Shown here piece after piece: positions 1 through 5,541 of a DNA stretch of 6,124 nt. How positions within the stretch are numbered: the first letter of the stretch is position 1; each line of letters starts with the position of its first letter. Made by a program: the position numbers and the translations under genes. The notes beneath the pieces are model-generated. The model searched no databases. It had not been told where the DNA came from and saw only the letters and a program-made list of their open reading frames with translations. Source of the DNA: an uncultured Pseudorhodobacter sp. (GTDB taxonomy: Bacteria; Pseudomonadota; Alphaproteobacteria; Rhodobacterales; Rhodobacteraceae); the NCBI GenBank assembly GCA_945952425.1, contig CAMFIX010000202.1, positions 1 through 6,124 on the forward strand, read 5' to 3'.

Positions 1-45
1 GATCATGCCTAGTCTCGTGGGCTCGGAGATGTGTATAAGAGACAG
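1..45 (+). other. Untrimmed Nextera i7 adapter with Tn5 mosaic end (artefact)
   Basis: This is library-construction sequence, not genome. Bases 12-26 read GTCTCGTGGGCTCGG, the Nextera read-2 adapter. Bases 27-45 read AGATGTGTATAAGAGACAG, the 19-bp Tn5 mosaic end. Bases 4-11 (CATGCCTA) sit where the i7 index lies and match, from memory, the adapter form of index N706. Bases 1-3 (GAT) fit the end of the P7 primer. Genomic DNA therefore starts at base 46. An open reading frame starting inside the adapter adds the false residues MYKRQ to the gene that follows, a familiar contamination signature in predicted proteins. The mosaic end should not be read as a transposon end. Confidence 0.98.
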
Positions 46-261
46 GGGCTTTACGTCCTGACCGGGGCGGGCGACGTGCTGGAGCCCGAGCATGACGTGG
101 CCGCCATCGGCTCGGGCGGGAATTACGCGCTTGCGGCGGCCAGGGCGCTGATGGACGGGCCCTTGGGCGCGGAAGAGATCGCGCGCAAGTCGATGGCGAT
201 CGCGGCGGAGATTTGCGTCTATACCAACGGCAACCTGACGGTGGAAAAGATCGCGGGTTAA
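46..261 (+). CDS. hslV: HslV, peptidase subunit of the HslUV ATP-dependent protease (C-terminal part, 5' truncated)
   Basis: This is the last 71 codons of HslV (ClpQ), the cytoplasmic threonine-type peptidase that forms a double hexameric ring and degrades proteins unfolded by the ATPase HslU. The visible segment has the family hallmarks: LTGAGDVLEPEHDVAAIGSG, then NYALAAARAL, then the conserved C-terminal run around ICVYTNGNLTVEKI. The E. coli protein has the equivalent ITGNGDV..IAIGSGG..A.AAARAL..ICIYTN. The N-terminal catalytic threonine and about 100 residues lie beyond the contig end. The reading frame continues into adapter at base 45, so any start codon at 31 is false. The TAA stop is at 259-261, only 4 bp from the stop of the convergent flavin reductase gene. 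hslU, the usual downstream partner, does not follow here. Confidence 0.93.
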   Translation, partial: GLYVLTGAGDVLEPEHDVAAIGSGGNYALAAARALMDGPLGAEEIARKSMAIAAEICVYTNGNLTVEKIAG

Positions 262-286
262 GGCCTCAGGGCAGGGGCGCGAGGCC
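262..286. terminator. Possible hairpin between convergent hslV and flavin reductase genes
   Basis: A perfect 6-bp inverted repeat, GGCCTC (262-267) and GAGGCC (281-286), with a 13-base loop lies on the two convergent stop codons. No T-run follows on either strand, so it does not meet the usual criteria for an intrinsic terminator. In GC-rich DNA such repeats arise often by chance. It is listed because two convergent genes end only 4 bp apart and need some means of stopping transcription. Confidence 0.2.
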
Positions 287-766
287 GCGAAAGGCCGATT
301 GCGCATAGACCAGCGCCTGGCCCTCGCCCAGGTGCAGACCGTCGATGCGGCCGATGAAGACCTGGTGCGACCCTGCCTCCAGCGCGGCCGTCACGCGGCA
401 GGACAGGGCGACGACGGCATCCTGCAGCAGCGGCAGGCCCTCGGCATCGGCCTGCCAGAGACCGCGGGCGAATTTCGCCTCGCCGCTGAGACCGCCCTGC
501 CCGGCAAAGGCCAGCGCCACATCCGCCGCGGCATGGGCCAGCAGGTTCACCGCGAAAAGCCCGGTCTCGGCCACGGCGGCGCAGGTGCCGGTGCGGGCGT
601 TCAGGCAGACGAGCACCGAGGGCGGCTCGGCCGTCACCGAGCAGACCGCCGTCGCCGTGATGCCGCGCCGCGCGCCCTGCGCAGTGCGGGCCGTGACCAG
701 GGTCACCGCGCCGGGAAACCGGGCCATCGCGTTGCGAAAGCCCGCCGTGTCGATCGGCGCCCCCAT
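266..766 (-). CDS. Flavin reductase (HpaC/StyB/IifD-like), reductase component of the two-component monooxygenase
   Basis: A 166-residue cytoplasmic NAD(P)H:flavin oxidoreductase of the split-barrel flavin-reductase-like fold. It is expected to reduce free FAD or FMN and pass it by diffusion to the oxygenase encoded just upstream. Family marks are FPGAVTLVTA (17-26), RGITATAVCSVTAEPPSVLV (34-53) with CLN following, FAVNLL (71-76), the GQGG..KF region (89-99), and GSHQVFIGRI (132-141). In that last motif the usual GDH triad is GSH, and the nicotinamide-contacting His is kept at 134. The length is typical for the family. The start codon lies one base after the oxygenase TGA stop, which implies translational coupling. 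A modest GA-rich ribosome site (AAGGCGG) sits in the end of the upstream gene. Which flavin is used cannot be read from the sequence, but StyA-type partners use FAD. Confidence 0.88.
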   Translation of the reverse strand: MGAPIDTAGFRNAMARFPGAVTLVTARTAQGARRGITATAVCSVTAEPPSVLVCLNARTGTCAAVAETGLFAVNLLAHAAADVALAFAGQGGLSGEAKFARGLWQADAEGLPLLQDAVVALSCRVTAALEAGSHQVFIGRIDGLHLGEGQALVYAQSAFRGLAPLP

Positions 767-767
767 C

Positions 768-2000
768 TCAGGCCGCCTTCAGCTTGGTCAGATAGGCCGC
801 CGCCGCACCGGGATCGGCGAACCAGGGGAAGAAGTCGCGCGGATCGTCGAAGCCATTGGCCATGCGATGCGCCAGCGCGGGCAGGCCCTGGGCATTGCCC
901 ATGATCTCCAGCACGAAGGGCGGCGGCGGTTGCAGCAGCATGTTGGTCCAGGTGACGACCCATTGGGCGTAGTCCCAGAACTCTTCGAACGTGCCCTGCA
1001 TCCAGGCCTCGTCGAAGGGCCGGTCGCCATTGGCCAGAATTCGCTTGAGGTAAACCGCCGCCGCCTTGGAGGCGTTGTTCGACCCCTGCCCGGTGATCGG
1101 ATCGTTCAGGCAGACCGCATCCCCCAGGCCCAGCACCTTGCGCCCCGAGGGCAGCGTCGCGACCGGGTGCCGGACCGTCGGCGCAAAGCGCCCGGCCAGG
1201 ATGCCGTTGTCGTCGGTCAACTGGCAGTCCTTGGAGCGTTCGTATTCCCAGGGCAGGAAGGTCCGCAGGATCTCCAGCGACTTGGCCAGGTGCTGGGCGG
1301 GGGTCTTCACCTCGGCCCAGCCATCCATCGGGCCGCCGGGGATGCCTTCGAAGACCATGATCTCGCAAGGGCCGGTGGTCGTCAGGGCCGGGAAGACGAA
1401 ATATTCGCCGATGCCGGGGATCAGGTTGAACTCCACCGCCGAATGCGGCTGGCGGGGGGTCATGCCGGTCACATAGGTCAGCGCCAGCGCCCGCTGCGGC
1501 TTGTCGAAGGCCGAACGTTTGGCGTCGCGGGCGAACATCTGCCCGACCTCGCCCTTGCCCGAGGCGACGATGACCAGGTCGTCCTGCCGGGCGTAATCCT
1601 CGATCTCGGCGATGCCCGCATCGGCGATCACCATCTTGCCGCCGAGCTTCTGGAACTCGGCCATCCAGCGCGGGATCTTCACCCGCTGGTCGACGGAATA
1701 GGCGTTGCGCTCCAGCCGGGCGGCCCAGTCGATGACCTTTGTCCCGCTGCCGTCGGGGTTGGGCACGATGAAGTTGATGCCCTCGACCGGCGGACAGGCC
1801 TCGGACCAGAAGTCGATGCCCAGCGCGCGTTCGTTCTGCACCGCATTGGCGAACATGCACTGGCTGGACATGACCTTGCCGGCCGCGATCTCTTCGGCGG
1901 TGCGGTTCTGCACGATCCGCACCTTGTGGCCCGCCTTCAGCAGGCCGATCCCGACCATGAGGCCCGATTGCCCGCCGCCCACGATGGTGAATTTGCGCAT
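768..2000 (-). CDS. Styrene/indole monooxygenase family flavoprotein (StyA/IifC-like), probable indole monooxygenase
   Basis: A 410-residue group E flavoprotein monooxygenase that uses externally reduced FAD and O2 to epoxidise an aromatic vinyl or indole C2-C3 double bond. The Rossmann FAD motif GGGQSG is at 8-13. FDKPQRALAL (165-174) matches the StyA core FEKPQRAL. The second FAD motif GLGD (291-294) is followed by DPITGQGSNNAS (300-311), as in StyA (GLGD...DPVLGQGANMAS). Aligned by eye to StyA, the pocket positions N46, V48, H50, Y73, H76 and S96 become S45, Q47, M49, V72, I75 and A100. From memory, that is the published indole-monooxygenase pattern (S-Q-M-V/I-I-A). The start at 2000 has a strong ribosome site (GAGGAGGAG) overlapping the stop of the SDR gene. 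It lies between the SDR and flavin reductase in one operon. Indole as substrate is inferred; relatives also oxidise styrenes and sulfides. Confidence 0.9.
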   Translation of the reverse strand: MRKFTIVGGGQSGLMVGIGLLKAGHKVRIVQNRTAEEIAAGKVMSSQCMFANAVQNERALGIDFWSEACPPVEGINFIVPNPDGSGTKVIDWAARLERNAYSVDQRVKIPRWMAEFQKLGGKMVIADAGIAEIEDYARQDDLVIVASGKGEVGQMFARDAKRSAFDKPQRALALTYVTGMTPRQPHSAVEFNLIPGIGEYFVFPALTTTGPCEIMVFEGIPGGPMDGWAEVKTPAQHLAKSLEILRTFLPWEYERSKDCQLTDDNGILAGRFAPTVRHPVATLPSGRKVLGLGDAVCLNDPITGQGSNNASKAAAVYLKRILANGDRPFDEAWMQGTFEEFWDYAQWVVTWTNMLLQPPPPFVLEIMGNAQGLPALAHRMANGFDDPRDFFPWFADPGAAAAYLTKLKAA

Positions 2001-2003
2001 CTT

Positions 2004-2012
2004 CTCCTCCTC
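2004..2012 (-). promoter_or_regulatory. Strong ribosome binding site of the monooxygenase gene
   Basis: On the minus strand GAGGAGGAG contains a full AGGAGG Shine-Dalgarno core 5 bases before the ATG at 2000. It overlaps the TGA stop of the SDR gene (2011-2013), which suggests coupled translation. It is clearly stronger than the sites of the genes on either side, so the oxygenase may be the most heavily translated member of the operon. It also fixes the oxygenase start. Confidence 0.75.
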
Positions 2013-2775
2013 AGCTCATCAGTTTGGGAATGGCGGGGACGGCCTGTTCGGGGCCCATGGCGGTGTAGCCGCCGTCCACGCAGATATCGGTGCCGGTGAT
2101 GAAGCTCGCCTCGTCCGAGCAGAGGAACATCACGGTATTGGCGACCTCCTCGGGGTCGGCGACACGGCCCAGCAGGTGGAAGGGCGCGGCCACCGCATCG
2201 GTCTTGGCGCGGTTGCCGCCCGTCAGCTGGTCCATGATGTTCGACCAGGTCCAGCCGGGCGAGACGGCGTTGACGCGGATGCCCAAGGGCGCAAGGTCCA
2301 TCGCCTGGTTGCGCGTCAGCTGCAGGATCGCCGCCTTGGAGACCGGATAGACCCAGCGCCCCGTCTGCGCCACGCGCGCGGAAATCGAGCCGAAGTTGAC
2401 GATGGCGCCGCGGGTCTTGGCCAGTTCCCCTTGCGCCGCCTGCATCAGCATGACGCTGCCCAGGATGTTGATATCCAGCGCCTCAAGCCACTCCGCCCGG
2501 GTGGTTTCCCCACCCTTGTCGAGGTAAGAGCAGGCGACATTCACCAGGAAGTCGATCCGGCCGAAGGTCTGGACCGTGGCCTGGACCAGCGCCGCGATAT
2601 CGGCATCCGACCGCAGATCGCAGCGGGTGAAGGCGATGCCCTCCGCCGTGGGGGCTTCGGCGATATCGGCCACCATGACCCGCACGCCCGCGGCCCGAAA
2701 GGCCGCCACCACCGCCTGGCCGATCTTGGTGGCCCCTCCCGGCACGATGGCCACCTTGCCCGACAATCCCCGCAT
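2011..2775 (-). CDS. Short-chain dehydrogenase/reductase (SDR), first gene of the indole-oxygenase operon
   Basis: A 254-residue classical SDR, a cytoplasmic NAD(P)-dependent oxidoreductase. The nucleotide-binding segment is KVAIVPGGATKIG (7-19), where the first residue of the usual TGGxxxIG is Pro12. D54 fits the conserved D of the adenine pocket. The NNAG motif is replaced by NVAC (79-82). The catalytic tetrad is readable as N103 (in DINILG), S130, Y143 and K147 (YPVSK). PG of the VSPG motif is at 173-174, and a typical ITGTDICVDGGYT tail is at 226-238. The start at 2775 has GGAGGG (2780-2785) 4 bases upstream. As leading gene before an indole-type oxygenase it resembles IifA, which oxidises the dihydroxylated indole intermediate toward 3-hydroxyindolin-2-one. 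That role is inferred from context. The fold assignment is secure and the substrate is not. Confidence 0.88.
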   Translation of the reverse strand: MRGLSGKVAIVPGGATKIGQAVVAAFRAAGVRVMVADIAEAPTAEGIAFTRCDLRSDADIAALVQATVQTFGRIDFLVNVACSYLDKGGETTRAEWLEALDINILGSVMLMQAAQGELAKTRGAIVNFGSISARVAQTGRWVYPVSKAAILQLTRNQAMDLAPLGIRVNAVSPGWTWSNIMDQLTGGNRAKTDAVAAPFHLLGRVADPEEVANTVMFLCSDEASFITGTDICVDGGYTAMGPEQAVPAIPKLMS

Positions 2776-2797
2776 GACGCCCTCCGCGTTGAAGCTG

Positions 2798-2815
2798 GGG
2801 GCAAGTCTTCGCCCC
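2798..2815. promoter_or_regulatory. Imperfect palindrome in the leader of the SDR operon
   Basis: On the plus strand GGGGCAAGTCTTCGCCCC is symmetrical apart from one extra base (GGGGCAAG against CTTCGCCCC). It lies 23 bp before the SDR start codon, between the direct repeats and the ribosome site. It could be an operator half-pair or, in the transcript, a small hairpin with a GGGGC/GCCCC stem. The sequence alone does not choose between these, and chance is possible in GC-rich DNA. Confidence 0.25.
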
Positions 2816-2829
2816 TCTGGCCGCGCCCG

Positions 2830-2856
2830 CTATCCGCCGTCCGCAGCGACTATCCG
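2830..2856. promoter_or_regulatory. Probable AraC-type operator: two CTATCCG direct repeats 20 bp apart
   Basis: CTATCCG occurs at 2830-2836 and again at 2850-2856, a spacing of exactly 20 bp, close to two helical turns. A downstream CG also matches in both copies (2842-2843 and 2862-2863). Tandem half-sites about 21 bp apart are the usual layout for AraC-family activators, and an AraC gene starts 89 bp away. On the minus strand the repeats read CGGATAG and lie upstream of the SDR operon, as expected for an activation site. A related inverted half-site, CGGATTG, lies on the plus strand at 2916-2922 near the AraC start and might serve autoregulation. An A-rich tract (2857-2869) adjoins the second repeat. 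No convincing -10/-35 pair is visible for either gene, which fits activator-dependent transcription. Confidence 0.5.
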
Positions 2857-2944
2857 AAAAACGAAAAAATCTGGGGCTGGGGGGCAGGAGGGCGGCGATT
2901 GCGTGCTAGGCTGTGCGGATTGTCCTGCCGGGATGGGGCTTGCG

Positions 2945-3946
2945 ATGACCTTGGCCGAAGCGCCGCTGCCCCTGGGGGGGCATGCGCTCTTCCAGTCGAC
3001 CGACCTTGACGAGGCCCGCGAGCGCGTCGCCGCGGTCTTTTGCCCGCATCGGCTGGACACGATCGGCCGTCATGCCCCCTTCGGCGCGCGGCATCACCAC
3101 CTGGCCGGCACGGGGCTGAGCCTCAATTACATCGAATACGGCGCCAAGACGCTGATCGCGCCGGGCGCGCTGGAGCGGTTCTACCTGCTGCAGATCCCGC
3201 TGGCCGGTGGGGCGGCCATCGCCAATGGCGAAGACCGCTATGCCTCCGACCCGCAGGCCGCCGCGGTGCTGAACCCGCATCGGCCGACGACGATGATCTG
3301 GGAGGCGGGCACGCGGCAGATCCTGGTGCAGATCGACCGCCGCGCGCTGATGGAGCATCTGTCGGCGCAACTCGGCACGCCGGCCGAGGCGCCGCTGACC
3401 TTCTCGGGCGCGCTGGACCTGAGCCGGGGCGCCGGGGCGGCCCTGCGGCGGCTGGTGCTGTTCCTGGTGGCCGAGGCCGATGCCGGCCGGGCGCCGCTTG
3501 GGGCGGGGCTGATGGCGCGGCAGGTCGAGTCGCTGGTGATGGCCGGGCTGATCGAGGCGCATCGCCATGATTACGCCGGGCGGCTTGGCCGGGCCGTCGC
3601 GGCGCCGCGCCCGCGCCACCTGCGCCTGGCCGAGAATTTCATCGAGGCGCATCTGACGCGCACCCTGACGCTGGACGAGGTGGCCGAGGCGGCGGGCATC
3701 AGTCCGCGCGGCTTGCAGATGGCCTTTCGTGCCCATCGCGGCAAGACCCCGCTGGAGTTCTGGCGCGACCTGCGGCTGAAGCGGGCGCATCAGGATCTGA
3801 TGGCCGGCCAGGGCAGCGTGACCGAAGTGGCGCTGCGCTGGGGCTTTGCGCATTTCGGCCGCTTTGCCGAAACCTATCGCCGCACCTATGGGCTCTCGCC
3901 GCGCGACACGCTGCGCGCGGCGGGCAACCCGAGTTACCAGGACTAG
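2945..3946 (+). CDS. AraC-family transcriptional regulator, probable activator of the divergent oxygenase operon
   Basis: A 333-residue regulator. The N-terminal half resembles the AraC_binding_2 cupin-like ligand domain, with HHHLAGTGLSLNYIEYG at 50-66 and FYLLQIPLAGGA at 79-90. The C-terminal half is the paired helix-turn-helix domain. The first helix-turn-helix is about 241-262 (LTLDEVAEAAGISPRGLQMA). The second is about 291-321, with the family signature WGFAHFGRFAETYRRTYGLS at 299-318. The same architecture occurs in regulators of aromatic catabolism such as FeaR, AndR and IifR. The start at 2945 is chosen because GGGATGGGG lies just upstream. An in-frame ATG at 2933 would add four residues and cannot be excluded. 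The frame stays open far upstream, but that stretch lies antisense to the SDR gene. The gene is divergent from the SDR operon, so it likely senses indole or a product. The TAG stop overlaps the convergent gene's stop. Confidence 0.9.
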   Translation: MTLAEAPLPLGGHALFQSTDLDEARERVAAVFCPHRLDTIGRHAPFGARHHHLAGTGLSLNYIEYGAKTLIAPGALERFYLLQIPLAGGAAIANGEDRYASDPQAAAVLNPHRPTTMIWEAGTRQILVQIDRRALMEHLSAQLGTPAEAPLTFSGALDLSRGAGAALRRLVLFLVAEADAGRAPLGAGLMARQVESLVMAGLIEAHRHDYAGRLGRAVAAPRPRHLRLAENFIEAHLTRTLTLDEVAEAAGISPRGLQMAFRAHRGKTPLEFWRDLRLKRAHQDLMAGQGSVTEVALRWGFAHFGRFAETYRRTYGLSPRDTLRAAGNPSYQD

Positions 3947-3963
3947 CGGCCCGGACCGGCCGC
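3943..3963. terminator. Shared CTAG stop codons and adjacent GC-rich hairpin
   Basis: The palindrome CTAG at 3943-3946 encodes TAG stops for both convergent genes: 3944-3946 for the AraC gene and 3943-3945 read on the minus strand for the hydrolase gene. Directly beside it GCGGCC (3946-3951) and GGCCGC (3958-3963) form a 6-bp inverted repeat with a 6-base loop. It follows the AraC stop and falls in the last codons of the hydrolase. There is no T-run, so termination is only possible; the shared stop is read directly. Confidence 0.35.
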
Positions 3964-5490
3964 CCCGCCATCGGGCAAAGCGGGGTCGTTGATGCCCGCA
4001 AAGCCTTCTGCCACCGCCGCCACGCCCGAGGGGCAGGCGTAAAGCTTGGGCATCACGACATTGCCCGAGACTTCCAGCTTGTGGTCCCGCGCCAGCGCCT
4101 CCAGCACCGCGGGCCCCAGCCGGGGGTCGGCGCGCAGGCTGCCGCGATGCGAGGCGTCCAGCCGCGGGCTGTGGAAAGCCTGCTCCAGTGTCATGCCGAA
4201 ATCCAGCATCAGCGCCGCGATCTGCGAGACGCAGGGCATGATGAGATCGCCGCCCGAGGCGCCGACCGCGAAAAGCCCCTTGCCGTCGCGCACCGCCACG
4301 GTCGGCACCATGTTGGACGAGTTGATCCGCTTGCCCCCCGCCATCGAGGTGCGCAAGCCCGGCCGCGGGTCGAAATAACTGACCCCGTTGTTCAGCGCGA
4401 GCCCGGTTTCCGGCAGCGTGATCCCGGCGCCGAAATGGTCCAGCAGCGTATAGGTCAGGGCGACCATGTTGCCCTCGGCATCGACCGCCGACAGCGAGGA
4501 GGTCGAGCTGCCGACCTCGGCCAGGGTGCCGTTGCGGATGCGGTGCGCGCGCCAGGCGGCCTCCAGCGCCTGGGCATAGATGCCCCAGCTTGCCGCATCG
4601 GGCGCGGCGGGCGGCTGGGGCAAGGCGGCGGCGATATGGGCCAGGAAGTCGCGCTGACGCAGGCCGCCGCTTTGCTCGCCCGGGGTGTAAAGCGTGGCGC
4701 CGCGGTGCTGGGCCTCCATCGGGGCATATTCGCGGACCTCGTAGGCGGCCAGATCCTCCATCGTCATGCGGCTGCCGCGGTCCTGCAATTCGCGCACCAG
4801 GTCGCGGCCGAGATCGCCGCGGTAAAAGCCCGCGGCGCCGGTTTCGGCCAGGCGACGCAGGGTGCGCGCCAGGCCCGGGATCTTCAAAAGCGCCCCCGGC
4901 TGCAGCGGTGCGCCCTCGGGCAGGTAGATCGCGGCGGCGGTGGCGTCCTTGGCGAGGATCGCCATTTCCGAGGCGATCATCAGCGTGCAGAACCAGCTGG
5001 CCGGGATGCCGGTTTCGGCAAGGCGGATGGCGGGGCTCAGCACCTCGGCCAGGGACTTGCGGCCGAAGCGGCGCAGGGCGTGGTCGAAGCCCGCCACCGC
5101 GCCCGGCACCGTCACCGCCCTTGCGCCCTGGGTGTTGGCGAAATTCCGGACCGCCGGAAAGCCCATCGAGGTCGGCGGCAGGCTGGTGTCGATCGGGTAA
5201 TCCGCCGCCGTCAGGCCCTGGGGCAGCACGCCCTGGAAATCCAGCGCGACCGCCCGCCCTTCGGCCGCCAGCCAGACGACCATGAAGCCGCTGCCGCCGA
5301 CGCCGCACATCCAGGGCTCGACCGCGCCAAGCGCCAGCGCCGCGGCGACCGCGGCATCCACCGCATTGCCACCCTCGGCCAGCAGCGCCGCCCCCGCCTC
5401 GGCCGCCCGGATGTGCTGGGCCGCGACCATGCCGCGCCTGTCAAAAACTGCCGGTTTCGTCGTCACCCACTGGTCCGCCGCTGTCGTCAT
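3943..5490 (-). CDS. Gamma-glutamyltransferase-family Ntn hydrolase (T03), probably not a true gamma-glutamyl enzyme
   Basis: A 515-residue self-cleaving hydrolase. The family matures by cutting before a threonine that becomes the nucleophile of the small subunit. T330 in GSSTSSLSAVD aligns with Thr391 of E. coli GGT, giving predicted subunits of 329 and 186 residues. Other family marks are EGGNAVDAAVAAALALGAVE (39-58), GVGGSGF (63-69), VTVPGAVAGF (126-135), T348, FGAG (353-356), LNNGVSYFDPRPG (366-378), GGKRINSSN (385-393) and the oxyanion GASGG (410-414). Against E. coli GGT, the gamma-glutamyl-binding Arg114, Asn411 and Asp433 correspond to Q86, L350 and Y372, so another amide or acyl substrate is likely. 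No signal peptide is visible, unlike periplasmic GGT. ATG at 5490 is preceded by a weak AAAGGG site. It is divergent from the GntR-type gene, which probably controls it. Confidence 0.88.
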   Translation of the reverse strand: MTTAADQWVTTKPAVFDRRGMVAAQHIRAAEAGAALLAEGGNAVDAAVAAALALGAVEPWMCGVGGSGFMVVWLAAEGRAVALDFQGVLPQGLTAADYPIDTSLPPTSMGFPAVRNFANTQGARAVTVPGAVAGFDHALRRFGRKSLAEVLSPAIRLAETGIPASWFCTLMIASEMAILAKDATAAAIYLPEGAPLQPGALLKIPGLARTLRRLAETGAAGFYRGDLGRDLVRELQDRGSRMTMEDLAAYEVREYAPMEAQHRGATLYTPGEQSGGLRQRDFLAHIAAALPQPPAAPDAASWGIYAQALEAAWRAHRIRNGTLAEVGSSTSSLSAVDAEGNMVALTYTLLDHFGAGITLPETGLALNNGVSYFDPRPGLRTSMAGGKRINSSNMVPTVAVRDGKGLFAVGASGGDLIMPCVSQIAALMLDFGMTLEQAFHSPRLDASHRGSLRADPRLGPAVLEALARDHKLEVSGNVVMPKLYACPSGVAAVAEGFAGINDPALPDGGAAGPGR

Positions 5491-5513
5491 GTCCTAGCCC
5501 TTTCACGAATCGC

Positions 5514-5541
5514 TTGCCTGCCGATCCTTCCTGAGTATATT
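5514..5541 (+). promoter_or_regulatory. Probable sigma70-type promoter of the GntR-family gene
   Basis: TTGCCT (5514-5519) and TATATT (5536-5541) are separated by 16 bp and match the -35 and -10 consensus at 4 and 5 of 6 positions. Transcription would start near 5548, about 30 bases before the ATG. The ribosome site is AAGGGG (5564-5569). The region is the most AT-rich of the window and stands out from its surroundings. The -10 overlaps the inverted repeat described separately, which would allow autoregulation. Confidence 0.55.
5534..5539 (-). promoter_or_regulatory. Possible -10 element for the gamma-glutamyltransferase-family gene
   Basis: On the minus strand TATACT matches the -10 consensus at 5 of 6 positions and lies about 44 bases before the ATG at 5490. 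No good -35 is found 15-18 bp upstream, so the promoter may be weak or need help. It overlaps the -10 of the divergent gene on the other strand, so the two promoters could not easily be occupied at once. Confidence 0.3.

Noticed and set aside
27..45. Tn5 mosaic end as evidence of a transposon
   Set aside because: It is joined to the Illumina i7 adapter and index at the very start of the contig, so it comes from tagmentation, not from a mobile element.
345..2099. Plus-strand frame of 584 codons
   Set aside because: It lies antisense to the flavin reductase and monooxygenase genes, has low-complexity Arg/Gly/Ala-rich sequence with no recognisable domain, and reflects the lack of stop codons in GC-rich DNA.
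2576..2944. Long N-terminal extension of the AraC-type protein
   Set aside because: The frame is open upstream, but the extra residues overlap the SDR gene antisense, show no domain and have no ribosome site; the protein is family-sized from 2945.
3972..3998. Inverted repeat CGGGCA/TGCCCG as a terminator
   Set aside because: The loop is 15 bases, there is no T-run, and it lies inside the hydrolase coding sequence; chance is sufficient in GC-rich DNA.
2906..5308. Minus-strand frame of 800 codons
   Set aside because: It runs antisense to the AraC gene and out of frame through the hydrolase gene; composition is Arg/Gly/Pro-rich with no domain, while the competing frames match known families throughout.
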